Shown here: piece after piece, positions 1 through 9,376 of the stretch
Numbering within the stretch: position 1 is the first letter of the stretch
Layout of the letters: each line of letters opens with the position of its first letter
DNA from: Bacteroidetes bacterium OLB12
GTDB taxonomy: Bacteria > Bacteroidota > Bacteroidia > Cytophagales > Cyclobacteriaceae
Length of the DNA stretch: 64,000 bases
Assembly: GCA_001567185.1 (NCBI GenBank)
Contig: LNFR01000052.1
Location: 36,227 to 100,226, forward strand
Direction: 5' to 3'
Translations under genes and position numbers: made by a program
The notes under the pieces: generated by a model
The model's input: only the letters and a program-made list of their open reading frames with translations
What the model was told of the DNA's origin: nothing
Database searches by the model: none

Positions 1-2
1 TG

Positions 3-2270
3 ACCCCTCACTTTCTCAGTATAGTTATTCTGGTTCTGCTTCCGTTTGTTTTGCCGGCCCAAAACAAACCCGGCACTCCTTTGCCTATTAATAGGGCTGT
101 AGATGCTATTGTGTTGGATGGTAAACTTGATGAGGTTACCTGGCAAAAAGCATTTAGCGCCACCAACTTTTACATGAATTACCCCTACGATACGGCATTA
201 GCTCCTTACCAGACAGAAGCCCGCCTTGCTTTTGATGAACATATGCTTTACGTGTCGTTTGTATGTTATGATGACGATACACCCGATCTGATGCAGTCTT
301 TGCGCAGAGATTTTGATTTTGAACGTACCGATAATATCGGGATTTACCTGGGTACGTATAACGACCGCATCAATGGATTCTTTTTCCAGGTAACACCGTA
401 TGGTGTGCAAGCCGAAGGGGTTGTTTCAAACGGTGGAACAAATGATCAAAGTTTTAACGACACCTGGGATAACAAGTGGTACTCAAAAGTTGTGCGTGAG
501 AAGGACAAGTGGATAGCCGAACTGGCAATTCCTTTTAAAAGTTTCCGCTACAAAAGTATTGCCGAATGGAACGTAACCTTCATGCGGTGGGATCGCAAAC
601 GTAACTTTGCCTCCAGTTGGATTGCAACGCCTATTCAATTTATACCGGCATCGCTCGCCTACTCGGGCCAGCTTACATGGAGTGAACTACCGCCCAGAAG
701 CAAAGGCAATGTGTCCATTATTCCCTATGTGGCAGGGGGTGCTTCACGCGATAGCCAAGGTACACCCACCACCCGCAGCACCGATTTTCAGGCAGGCTTT
801 GATGCGAAGATTGGAATTACCCCAGCCCTTAATCTCGACTTAACTGTTAATCCGGATTTCTCGCAGGTGGAAGTAGATCGGCAGGTAATTAATCTTACCC
901 GTTTCGAATTCCAGTTTCCTGAACGCAGACAATTTTTCTTAGAAAACAACGATTTGTTTGCCGGTGCCGGATTTCCGGAGGCCCGTCCTTTTTTCTCGCG
1001 CAGAATAGGAATTGCCAGGGATAGTACCGGTACCTTAACCCGTGTACCTATTTTGTATGGAGCAAGGCTTAGTGGGTCATTAAATGAAAACTGGCGATTA
1101 AGTGTTCTCAACATGCACACAAAAGAGAAACTTTCGGCCGGATTGCCCGCTCAAAACTATACAGTAGCAGCCGTGCAACGAAACTTCTGGAAGCAAAGTA
1201 GCTTTACACTCATGTATGTGGATAAGCAATCGTTGGGGGTAAACGATAGTGATACACTGAAATATTTTCACGAAGACTTATTAAAATACAAGGTGCAGGG
1301 TAATGATACCGTGCCAGCCTTTAGCCGGTACAATCGTGTACTCACAGCCGATTTGGACATGCGCAGTGCCAACAATACCTGGACGGTTAATTTTTATTAT
1401 ACCGGTTCTTTTGCACCCATGGTTACGGATAAGCGAATGTCGGGGGGTGGATTTATTACCTATACCAAGCGTAAAGTTAATGTGTTTGGAGGTAGCACGT
1501 TTGTTCAAAAGAATTATAACGCAGAAGCTGGTTTTGTTCCCAGCAGGAATGTGTACCCGGGTGTAATCAGCTATTTTGGAGGAGGTGAGTACACCATGTT
1601 TCCAAAACTGCCGCAATTGGTAAATATGGGTGTGCGGTCTGAAATCAACATGAGTTCGATTCCGGGGGGCATGATTACAGACAGGTCGTACAACTTAGGT
1701 TATGGGTTAAATTTTCGAAATACTTCCGAACTGGAGGCCTATTATTTCAGAACCTATCAGCAACTCACTCATTCGTTCAACCCGATTGATAGTGAACGGT
1801 ACACAGAATTTATAGCGGGTGAAGAATACACATGGAATGGAGTGGGGGTTGAGTTTAATTCGGATCAGCGAAAGCGATTCTTTTATGAGCTCGAGGCCCG
1901 TTATGGTGGTTTTTACAACGGAAAAAGTTTTAACCTGGAAGGTGAGTTGAATTACCGGTATCAACCGTATGGAAGCGTGGCTGTAAGGTTTGATTATAAC
2001 GATTTGAGACTGGCAACTGGTTACGGGAAGGAAAAATTGATGTTAGTCGGACCCAGAATAGATTTTACATTTACAGATAAACTCTTTCTTACCACCTTCA
2101 TACAATACAATAACCTGGCAGACAATGTGAACCTCAATGCGCGCTTTCAATGGCGTTACAAACCAGCCAGTGATTTTTTTGTAGTTTATACCGAGAACTA
2201 CCTGCCCGAAAATCTGTATAGCAAAAACAGGGCATTGGTGTTTAAATTCACCTATTGGCTCAATTTGTAA
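3..2270 (+). CDS. DUF5916 family outer-membrane protein, 5' edge cut by the window
   Basis: Seen: the frame is open from base 3, and bases 1-2 are TG, so the start ATG probably lies one base outside the window. The first codons encode a hydrophobic signal peptide ending near PFVLPAQ (about residue 22). The first ~200 residues look like a CBM9-type carbohydrate-binding beta-sandwich (VDAIVLDGKLDEVTWQKA). The rest is rich in alternating aromatic and polar residues and ends in an aromatic strand (FKFTYWLNL), as in outer-membrane beta-barrels. This two-part layout is typical of the DUF5916 family of Bacteroidota. The family's function is not established; a role in surface sugar or peptide metabolism is only a guess. 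An internal TTG at 51 also opens this frame but would discard the signal peptide. Confidence 0.8.
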   Translation, partial: TPHFLSIVILVLLPFVLPAQNKPGTPLPINRAVDAIVLDGKLDEVTWQKAFSATNFYMNYPYDTALAPYQTEARLAFDEHMLYVSFVCYDDDTPDLMQSLRRDFDFERTDNIGIYLGTYNDRINGFFFQVTPYGVQAEGVVSNGGTNDQSFNDTWDNKWYSKVVREKDKWIAELAIPFKSFRYKSIAEWNVTFMRWDRKRNFASSWIATPIQFIPASLAYSGQLTWSELPPRSKGNVSIIPYVAGGASRDSQGTPTTRSTDFQAGFDAKIGITPALNLDLTVNPDFSQVEVDRQVINLTRFEFQFPERRQFFLENNDLFAGAGFPEARPFFSRRIGIARDSTGTLTRVPILYGARLSGSLNENWRLSVLNMHTKEKLSAGLPAQNYTVAAVQRNFWKQSSFTLMYVDKQSLGVNDSDTLKYFHEDLLKYKVQGNDTVPAFSRYNRVLTADLDMRSANNTWTVNFYYTGSFAPMVTDKRMSGGGFITYTKRKVNVFGGSTFVQKNYNAEAGFVPSRNVYPGVISYFGGGEYTMFPKLPQLVNMGVRSEINMSSIPGGMITDRSYNLGYGLNFRNTSELEAYYFRTYQQLTHSFNPIDSERYTEFIAGEEYTWNGVGVEFNSDQRKRFFYELEARYGGFYNGKSFNLEGELNYRYQPYGSVAVRFDYNDLRLATGYGKEKLMLVGPRIDFTFTDKLFLTTFIQYNNLADNVNLNARFQWRYKPASDFFVVYTENYLPENLYSKNRALVFKFTYWLNL

Positions 2271-2305
2271 AGTTCCTGCTGCTAAGAATATTGGCTTCCG
2301 GGTAG

Positions 2306-2313
2306 TACCTTTG
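2306..2313 (+). promoter_or_regulatory. -7 box (TACCTTTG) upstream of the reductase gene
   Basis: TACCTTTG matches the Bacteroidota -7 consensus TAnnTTTG and lies 18 bases before the ATG at 2332. No convincing TTTG is seen about 19 bases further upstream, so this is a half-supported promoter. Confidence 0.4.
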
Positions 2314-2331
2314 CCTAAATATTAATTCGAT

Positions 2332-3456
2332 ATGGCATTTGGTTTTTTTAAGAAGAGCGATAAGACCGAGAAGAAGGAAACACTAACCGGCCCTCATTAT
2401 TTTAACCTGGTTGTAAAACAGGTAGTACAGGAAACAAAAGACGCAATCAGTATTGTTTTTGAACAGCCTGAAAAAAAGATAGTCTATAAGGCGGGTCAGT
2501 TTCTTACGCTGATCGTTACCATGGCCGGTAAAGAGGTGCGCAGAGCGTATTCTATTAATACATCACCTGTTACAGACGCGGATTTATCAGTAACCGTAAA
2601 ACGGGTTGAGGGCGGCCTCATGTCAAACTGGTTGCCCGATAATATTAAGGCCGGCAGTTCCATTAAAGTAATGGAGGCGATGGGGCACTTCACTACTGAA
2701 TTTAAGAAAGATAATAAGCGCCACCTGGTAATGTTTGCCGGTGGTTCGGGTATCACACCCATGATGTCTATTATTAAAACCACGCTGGTAGAGGAACCGG
2801 ATAGCATCTGTTCGCTTATTTATGCCAATCGCGATATTGACAGTATCATTTTTAAAAACACCTTCGATCAGTTGCAAACTCAGTATGAAGGTCGCCTGCA
2901 CGTAATTCACGTGCTGGACAATGCACCCGTAAACTGGCAGGGGCATTCAGGTTTGCTCAATCATGAAATGCTCACAAAAATTCTGGAGCGTATTCCGGAT
3001 TGGGGCATCAGCAACACTACCTACCTGATGTGTGGCCCGGAAGGCATGATGAAAAATGTGCAAACCTTATTGGAAGCACGGCAAATACCCACCGATAAAA
3101 TTTTTAAGGAAAGTTTTGTTCAGGGCACCATCGATAAGGAAGCTAAAAAAGAATCTGAACCTGCCCCGAAAAGCAACACAGGTGCGCACGAAGTAACCGT
3201 GCGTTATGATGGCCAGGAATATAAATTTATGGTTGAGCCCAACCGCACAATTCTTGAAACAGCCTTAGATAATGGTATTGATTTACCTTATTCCTGCCAA
3301 AGTGGTTTGTGCACCGCATGCCGCGGCAAGGCGTTAAGTGGTCAGGTTAAATTAGACGAAGAAGAAGGGCTGTCACAATCAGAAAGGGCAGAAGGATACG
3401 TGCTCACCTGTGTGGGCCATCCTTTAAGTGATGATGTAGTAATTGAAATCGGGTAA
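2332..3456 (+). CDS. FAD-binding oxidoreductase with C-terminal 2Fe-2S ferredoxin domain
   Basis: A 374-residue flavodoxin/ferredoxin-NADP reductase-type protein of the PaaE/HcaD kind. Domains in order: FAD-binding barrel (RRAYSINT, about residues 60-70), NAD(P)-binding domain (GGSGITPMMS, about 137-147), a charged linker (about 265-280), then a plant-type [2Fe-2S] ferredoxin domain with the Cys pattern PYSCQSGLCTAC and a fourth Cys in TCVGHP. It should pass electrons from NAD(P)H through FAD to the cluster and on to an unknown oxygenase or acceptor. No other phenylacetate-pathway gene is nearby, so the substrate system is undetermined. It is cytoplasmic, with no signal peptide. It converges on the GIN-domain gene with only 3 bases between the stop codons. 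Confidence 0.85.
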   Translation: MAFGFFKKSDKTEKKETLTGPHYFNLVVKQVVQETKDAISIVFEQPEKKIVYKAGQFLTLIVTMAGKEVRRAYSINTSPVTDADLSVTVKRVEGGLMSNWLPDNIKAGSSIKVMEAMGHFTTEFKKDNKRHLVMFAGGSGITPMMSIIKTTLVEEPDSICSLIYANRDIDSIIFKNTFDQLQTQYEGRLHVIHVLDNAPVNWQGHSGLLNHEMLTKILERIPDWGISNTTYLMCGPEGMMKNVQTLLEARQIPTDKIFKESFVQGTIDKEAKKESEPAPKSNTGAHEVTVRYDGQEYKFMVEPNRTILETALDNGIDLPYSCQSGLCTACRGKALSGQVKLDEEEGLSQSERAEGYVLTCVGHPLSDDVVIEIG

Positions 3457-3459
3457 TCT

Positions 3460-4206
3460 CTAGTAGGCACGATCTACAGCACCCGATCCGTACACTTTCT
3501 TGGTTACGCTTTTGGTATTGCCTTTGTGCTTAACCGATCCACTTCCCAAAACAGTTGCATCTAACGAAGCCGATGCGGAAAGTTCGCAAACACCTGAACC
3601 GCTCATTTTTACCTTCGCATTTTCAAGTTCACAGGCGTAGCTATTCAACGATCCGCTTCCACTCATTACAATATCATTGGTTGAAGCATAACCTTTTAAG
3701 GTAACATTACCCGAACCGCTGATTTCTGTTTTTACATTATTACCCTTCAAATCCAGATCAATTCCGCCACTACCCGATACAGCCAGGCTTATATAATCTG
3801 CGGCAATTGAGTTTTCCGAAATAATTTTACCACCACCGTTTACCTGAAGTTCGTTCAGATTTTTTACACTTACCATAATTTTCATGGTAGGGCGAATCTT
3901 TATGTCGTCAATCTTCGACCAGATGCTTTTGTTTGGATTGTCTGGTTTACGCTCTACGTTAACCAGCAAAACTCCGTTTTCAACCTTTACAGTAGTTAAC
4001 TCCCAAATTTCGGTAAGCGCCTCTACCGTAACTTCCTGCTTGTTGCTTTGCTTAACATACACGGTATAATTCGAGTTCACATAAATACTCTTGAACTCCG
4101 GAAGCTCTAAGGTCTTTTTGGTAGTTTGTGCAAATGTGAAGGATGCTACCGACAGCAGTACTAACGAAACAAGGATAATGGCAAACAGGAAATTAATTTT
4201 TCTCAT
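3460..4206 (-). CDS. Head GIN domain protein (DUF2807), secreted
   Basis: Start chosen at ATG 4206, which gives MRKINFLF followed by a hydrophobic stretch and a signal cleavage after FTFAQ. A longer reading from 4236 would put ten residues before this signal. The mature part is a right-handed repeat of short beta-strands with many Gly-Ser-Gly turns (VSGSGGIDLDL, EISGSGNVTL, VMSGSGSL, VKMSGSGVCEL), diagnostic of the DUF2807 'head GIN' fold. Such proteins are exported and possibly surface-attached or adhesin-like; no function is proven. It ends in SGAVDRAY with no sorting domain. Confidence 0.85.
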   Translation of the reverse strand: MRKINFLFAIILVSLVLLSVASFTFAQTTKKTLELPEFKSIYVNSNYTVYVKQSNKQEVTVEALTEIWELTTVKVENGVLLVNVERKPDNPNKSIWSKIDDIKIRPTMKIMVSVKNLNELQVNGGGKIISENSIAADYISLAVSGSGGIDLDLKGNNVKTEISGSGNVTLKGYASTNDIVMSGSGSLNSYACELENAKVKMSGSGVCELSASASLDATVLGSGSVKHKGNTKSVTKKVYGSGAVDRAY

Positions 4207-4295
4207 CGTAAGTAAATTAGGAGTACCAAACTGCAAAGCTTTATCAATTGCAGAATTAATAATTCGATAAAGATACCAACCGGCAGATTAACTGA

Positions 4296-4427
4296 CTAAA
4301 CCGGAGTTAAACTTATTCTGCCCATGTTATTTTTCCTGAAAATGTAGCGGAAAAGCACCAGAAAAAGGGCTAATCCAACGCACATAATGAAAAAAACCAT
4401 GGGGGTAATGAGTTTTACAGCGTGCAT
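4296..4427 (-). CDS. Possible 43-residue single-pass membrane protein
   Basis: A short frame starting with ATG 12 bases after the stop of the helix-hairpin-helix gene. It encodes a hydrophobic helix (MVFFIMCVGLALFLVLF) followed by a basic stretch (RYIFRKNN). The composition is that of a real single-pass membrane peptide with positive-inside ends, and the position suggests cotranscription with the upstream gene. There is no clear ribosome-binding site, which is normal in this phylum. I do not recognise a family. Confidence 0.35.
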   Translation of the reverse strand: MHAVKLITPMVFFIMCVGLALFLVLFRYIFRKNNMGRISLTPV

Positions 4428-4439
4428 AGATTTGGATGG

Positions 4440-6486
4440 TTACAGCCTGAATCGGGCCTGAAATTTAAGATCATTCTTTGTATTTCCATCAATCATTTCG
4501 CTGCCAGAACCAAGGGTCTCGGTGTTGGAATAGGTGCGGGCCCAGCGCATCCAAAGCATTAGGGAGGGCGAAACCTGGTATTGAACTAACACATAACTTC
4601 GTACGCCAACCCCGTAATATGCTGGAAAAGAGAATGCAAGCCATGCATCTTTTTCAAAAACATATAGCCGGTTGTCATAATCGTCTGTGTCGAACAATGC
4701 ATACCGGCTGTTTATAGTAAGCCTTTTATGTTGAAAAGTGATGTCCTGAATGAGTGCCAGCCCTCGGGTTGATCTTCCTGAAAATTGAAAAGTGCTGAAT
4801 TGGGCCCGGGTTCGTAATGACAGGGAAGAAGTAGCCTGATAATCGGCATTAAGCCAATAGTTGCGTTTGGTACCAGGTGCTGTCAGGTACAAGTTAGTTT
4901 CGCTTGCCTGATTTCTGATTTTGGTTTCTTCGCGCAATTGTGCAAAAAAACTTACATGGCGTGTGGGCTTGTAGTTTAGCCGGAGAAGCCATTCCGTACC
5001 CTCCGAGGGGCTATAACTCCGGTAACGCAACCAATTAAACCGAAACCAATCGAAGTAGCCGCTGGCCCAATATTTTTTGCTGAAGGCGTATTTCCAACCC
5101 CAGTACAGGGCACGTTCATTCTGGGGTGTGGAGTTTTCGCTAATTGCATTGCTGTAAAAGGTAATATAATTGCGACTGTAGTTGCGATAAAGCACGGCCA
5201 CATCCAGCGCAGATGTTAAACTTACTGCGCTTCCGGCAATGGCGGCTGCGCCATGGTTGAACGTGTAAGCAGCTTCGCTAAAAACAGAAACATTGCGATA
5301 AGCATAGTTGATATACAAACTGCTGTTGGTATTGGCATCACCTTGAAAATAAAACTGATTATAAAGCGTGGCACTACGCTGCAGCGGAACACTGAATTGG
5401 GTGTGGTGCAATGTGAGACCCGCATCCAGCCGTTGATGTTTAAATGAAATAACACCACCGGTATTCATCTCCTGTATGGTGTTCTGATTGCTGCGTTCAT
5501 TTTGAGTGCGATGCAAACCGGTTGTACTTAAAGATGACACACGCCAGGCATCGCTGGAGTCCGCCTGCAGATTTCCATCGCGCCAGCGCAAGGAATAGAA
5601 ACCATGAATGGTTACGGATTTGGAAATAGCATAGCTGGTAGCTGCGCCCCTTAAGTATCCGGCTTCATAGGCCGAAGTATAGGGCATAAAACCAAGCGTG
5701 GCTCTGCGCGTGGTAGAAACTGCTTCGGCATTTTTGCCAATTCCAAAGGCTGAGCCCAGTACCAATCCCTGTCCAAACTGCGCCTGGTAATCGCCAATAA
5801 TCAGATTCCTGAGTTTCTTTTTGTTCAACACTTGCGCATGAAACGAAAGAAAATCGGGACCGTACTGTTTGCGCTGTGGTGCCCACTCCATTTTTTCTCC
5901 GGCATCTTTCTCAGCTGTAAAACCCAAACTAAAATCTCCGGGCCTGCTGGTGCGAAAGCGGGTATATAATCTTTCGGGGGAGCCTGGTACCGGCTGGCAT
6001 CAGAACTGGTCTTGCTGTATCCAACTTTTTCTTCAAGCGTTCTATCCAAACGAAGCAGGAGGTAGTTATTCTTTTCTGATAGAATTCGTTTCAACAACGA
6101 ACGGTTAACCATGCTATGCGGGTCGATAATAGTTATAAATTGAGTTAACCGCTCAAATGCTTGCCGATCCAGTTGCGGAATGGATTGCAACTCATATAAT
6201 GAAATGAATGGCCCCGTTTTTTCGCGATAATCCAGTATAGCTTGTATCTGCGTTTCGCTGAGAATGTATAGCGCGCGCAATTGTTCGGCTGTAACCTGGT
6301 TCAGGTCGGCCGGCTGTGCAAGCAGCAGGGCAAGGTTTTCGTATAACTCTTCATAATTAAAATCTTCATCCTGTCCGGCCAGCAACTCATCCACCAATTT
6401 TTCAAGGTCCACTTCTTTACGGATTATTTCCTGTGCAAAACAGGTAAAAGAAACAGTTGCTGCCAGGCAAGAAAAAGCACTCTCAT
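4440..6486 (-). CDS. Helix-hairpin-helix / beta-barrel protein (two frameshifts)
   Basis: Two overlapping frames belong to one gene of about 682 residues. The N-terminal part carries ComEA-like helix-hairpin-helix repeats (DLNQVTAEQLRALYILSE, then FISLYELQSIPQLDRQAF). The C-terminal part is a long strand-rich region ending in an aromatic Phe/Arg strand, as in outer-membrane barrels. Near 5976-5986 (a G5 run and its flank) the frame is lost; adding one base joins SRYQ to GSPERLYTRFRTSRPGDF and on to SLGFTAEKDAGEK. A second missing base near 6462-6474 separates the start MRVLFLA from the signal peptide ATVSFTCFAQ. The ATG at 6486 overlaps the TGA of the PorV/PorQ-like gene (ATGA), supporting an operon. 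HhH-barrel proteins of this type are widespread in Bacteroidota; function unknown. Confidence 0.75.
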
Positions 6487-7309
6487 ATTTTCCTGCTTTT
6501 AAGCCGGTAGGTTACCGATGCCTGATGGCTGGCTCCGGTTATAGAATTTAACTGGATGGCATAGTCAGCCTGCAGTAATTTTTTTGTGGTACCCAACCCA
6601 AAAAAACCGCTGGCGGGTTGCAGATTAAAACCGGTTCGAGCAAAAAAAATTGGGTTTGATTTCATACTCCAGGCCGGTGCGCCAGGCAACCGGAAAAAGC
6701 AAATCTTTTTCTAACTCGGTAGCAGCCCGGATTTTCTCACTGAGGCGGAAGGTAAGCCCTGCCGTTAATCGGGTTGGTAAAATTTCATCTCCATTTTCAA
6801 AATTTAATTTAGACTGGGTTAGGTTGTTGATACTGGCCGAAATGGTAATTACATCACTTAGCTGAGTAATACCTCCAAAGTCAATGCTCAAAGCCCGGTG
6901 TGTATCAAACCCCTGCGCCTGGTATTGAATGTAATTTACCTTTATCCCGAGGGAGGTGATACCGAATTTATTGGCAAAGCCGGCACTTACCATTTGTTCG
7001 TTGTACAAATCATCGCCAAAACGGAAGGCACCCACAGAAACAACACCTTTTTTAAGTGGCGAGTTATACGCAAAGGCCATTCGGTTTGCGTTAACAAGCC
7101 GTGCCTGTACCTGGTAGGCTGCCGAAGCGGAAGATTCAGTTAATAAACCAATGGAACCGATGTTATGGAATAAACCCCATTCATAGGCTAAACCGTTGGT
7201 AGCATTTCCCATTCCCAATCCGCGCGCCCCCCATCTGTGTGGATGTACTTTGAGCATTTGCTATCTTTACAATCCCAAATGAGAACAGGAAGATCAACAA
7301 CCGTTTCAC
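6483..7309 (-). CDS. PorV/PorQ-family outer-membrane protein (two frameshifts)
   Basis: Rejoined, the gene encodes about 274 residues. Signal peptide MKRLLIFLFSFGIVKIANAQ from GTG 7309, then TSTQMGARGLGMGNATNG and an LAYEWGLFHNIGSIG motif typical of PorV/PorQ-like FadL-fold barrels, then regular beta-strands to VTYRLKSRKI. One extra base in a C6 run (7227-7232) separates the signal peptide from the mature part, and one extra base in an A8 run (6642-6649) separates IKPN from FFARTGFNLQP. PorV is a type IX secretion shuttle component and PorQ is related; which role applies here cannot be told. The GTG start falls inside the 5' end of the divergent MORN gene. Confidence 0.7.
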
Positions 7310-7938
7310 AAGCCAGGGTTTATTTACCTAAGATAATTTTTTTTATTATACTTTTTATGTTTGGTCCCGAAATCTACTCGCAGGAAGTAAAGGAGTATTA
7401 TGCCACAGGCACACTAAAGGCCGTAGGTGTAAAAGAAGCGGATGTGAAGACGGGGCAATGGATGTATTATTATCCGAACGGGCAGCAGAGTGCCATTGAG
7501 TTTTTTGAAAACGGATTATTGCACGGGCAGGTAACATACTTTTATCCGGATGGCAAGTTGCAGGGAAAGGAGCACTGGAAGGCCGGAGCATTAACAGACT
7601 CTGCCTGGTATTATCATCCATCGGGTAAGTTGCAGCGTAAGGGCAGGTATGAACACAGCGAGTATGCTGGCAGATGGATGCATTACTTTGAGAATGGAAA
7701 GGTTGAGCGTGTGGTGAATTATGAGTTTGGAATGCCCGAAGGCCCAACGTGGGTGTATAACGAAGCAGGAGTATTAATCCAGGAAGGAGGGTATGTGCAA
7801 GGTAAAGAAGATGGCGAGTGGAAATTCTATTCCGAAACCGGAGAGCTTGAGTTTACCGGAAGTTACAGGCAAGGGAAAGAATCCGGAACCTGGTACCGGT
7901 TTGAGAAAGGAAAGAAGAAAATCTATAAACGATATTGA
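7279..7938 (+). CDS. MORN-variant repeat protein (YwqK-like), exported
   Basis: ATG 7279 gives a 219-residue protein: a long basic N-region, a hydrophobic core (IIFFIILFMF) and a likely signal cleavage after EIYSQ. The mature part is about six to seven repeats of the 'YYPNGQ ... G.W..Y.ENG' type (WMYYYPNGQ, YFYPDGKLQGKEH, YYHPSGKLQRKG, MHYFENGKVE, WKFYSETGELEFTG), i.e. the MORN_2 / YwqK family. Databases often call this family a 'toxin-antitoxin system antitoxin', but no toxin is nearby and that name is not supported here. Its 5' end overlaps the divergent PorV/PorQ-like gene by about 31 bases. Confidence 0.8.
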   Translation: MRTGRSTTVSQARVYLPKIIFFIILFMFGPEIYSQEVKEYYATGTLKAVGVKEADVKTGQWMYYYPNGQQSAIEFFENGLLHGQVTYFYPDGKLQGKEHWKAGALTDSAWYYHPSGKLQRKGRYEHSEYAGRWMHYFENGKVERVVNYEFGMPEGPTWVYNEAGVLIQEGGYVQGKEDGEWKFYSETGELEFTGSYRQGKESGTWYRFEKGKKKIYKRY

Positions 7939-9354
7939 TCAGAATTCTTTCTTCATGTGAAGGAAAAGCCCCTGAGTTTTCTCTCTGGTAAAGGTGTACT
8001 CCAGGCGAAGCACGGCATCATATGCGGTAACAATATCAATACCCGCACCCGTTCCGGCCAGCAACCGGTTAGACAGGCGGGTATTTAAGTTCATATCTTC
8101 ATAATACGGATAGTTACCTACATAACCCATATCCAGGTAGCCCTTCAGGTAGATGGCTAATGGGAGATACCTAAACTGTTCTATTGGAAATCCATCCAAC
8201 TCCCATGTTCTTGAAAAGATTTTTTTCCGGAATGTACTTTTATTCAGAAAGAAAAAGGGACCTTCAATTACATAAATCTCGTATCCTTTTACCAGTTGGC
8301 GCCTGTAGCCTAATGCATTGTATAAATTGTAGGGCTGATTATCTGGCGAACTGGCGTATGCCGATGAGTAGTTTGAAAAATAATAGTCGTGGCCAAGGTT
8401 TATATAACGCGAATAACTGGCGCTCCATTCCCACTGGTTAACTTTTCCAAATCCTAATCCTGATTTGGAGATCATGGTGGTAAACTGATATCCTTTTAAA
8501 GGATAGGCAAAGACATCGCGGTGGTCGGCATTAAAGAAATAGCGTATGATGCTGTAGGATTGTGTTTTGCTGCCGGCACCAAAGTAGTTAGGGTTGTAAA
8601 AGGCAATAGAATCAGAAATGGTGTGTTGTTGGTTTTGAAACAGGAATGAATGTGTCTGATAAAAGTTTTTGCGGAAGGTGTAAGAAATACCGGTAATGTA
8701 GGAGCTGCGCAAGCGCTGTTGGTCGCGCCTGAAAACAAGTTTGTGATCATCGGTATAGTAAGCCAGGTTACGAGGCCCACTATAGCTGAAATCGAAACTT
8801 AAACCATGTTTTTGTTTCTGATCGATATAGGGAATGCGATAGCTGAGCTCGAAACGCCTGGTAAAACCAAATTGAGTCGTGAGGCGTAAGGTTTCGTTCC
8901 GTCCGCGAAAATTGTATTGAAACAACCGCAGCCCATAGTTTATACGCCTGAAGTCGTGATGATAGTTTTGCCACCATTCATTAAAGTTTCGATCGGATAA
9001 TTCGAAGATAGGAACGGGAAAGGTGTACCATCGTTCGTTTACATCGATCAGCAGATCTACCTGATGCTGTGTAACGGGCAGCCACCGTATTTCAACTTTG
9101 TTGAACAAGCGCAGGTTATAAATTTTTTGACGGTCCTGCTCCAGGATTTTTGTAAGTCTTTTGATGCTGATCGTATCCCCCGATTTTACATCCAACTCCC
9201 TGGAGATAATGTTTGCCCGCGTAATCTTGTTGCCAACAATCAGAATGCGATTTACAGTTACTACCCGATTTGTGGTATCGCTAAGCGGACGAAGCGTATC
9301 AGGGGCAACCGGTTGCGCTGTGAATCCAAACAAACCAACTATCAATGCCCACAT
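7939..9354 (-). CDS. BamA/TamA-family (Omp85) outer-membrane protein
   Basis: 471 residues. A short signal-like N-terminus (MWALIVGLFGFTAQP), then one POTRA-like domain (VNRILIVGNKITRANIISREL ... VDLLIDVNERW, about residues 33-110), then a strand-rich barrel ending in the typical aromatic C-terminal strand (THE last residues are HMKKEF). It is short for BamA (five POTRA domains), fitting the single-POTRA Omp85-like proteins common in Bacteroidota. Its substrate is unknown. It lies 22 bases downstream of lgt on the same strand, so cotranscription is likely. Confidence 0.8.
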   Translation of the reverse strand: MWALIVGLFGFTAQPVAPDTLRPLSDTTNRVVTVNRILIVGNKITRANIISRELDVKSGDTISIKRLTKILEQDRQKIYNLRLFNKVEIRWLPVTQHQVDLLIDVNERWYTFPVPIFELSDRNFNEWWQNYHHDFRRINYGLRLFQYNFRGRNETLRLTTQFGFTRRFELSYRIPYIDQKQKHGLSFDFSYSGPRNLAYYTDDHKLVFRRDQQRLRSSYITGISYTFRKNFYQTHSFLFQNQQHTISDSIAFYNPNYFGAGSKTQSYSIIRYFFNADHRDVFAYPLKGYQFTTMISKSGLGFGKVNQWEWSASYSRYINLGHDYYFSNYSSAYASSPDNQPYNLYNALGYRRQLVKGYEIYVIEGPFFFLNKSTFRKKIFSRTWELDGFPIEQFRYLPLAIYLKGYLDMGYVGNYPYYEDMNLNTRLSNRLLAGTGAGIDIVTAYDAVLRLEYTFTREKTQGLFLHMKKEF

Positions 9355-9376
9355 GTGCTGCCACCCTGGCCGTTCA

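Noticed and set aside
788-1120. Antisense frames inside the DUF5916 gene and many similar frames elsewhere
   Set aside because: Their residues lack family resemblance and they lie wholly within a convincing gene on the other strand or in another frame.
6642-6649. Programmed ribosomal frameshifting at homopolymers
   Set aside because: The breaks occur in many unrelated genes, include both extra and missing bases, and lack a constant slippery heptamer with a downstream structure.
7279-7938. YwqK-type 'antitoxin' as half of a toxin-antitoxin pair
   Set aside because: The protein has a signal peptide and MORN-like repeats, and no toxin gene is adjacent; the family name is a mis-propagated label.
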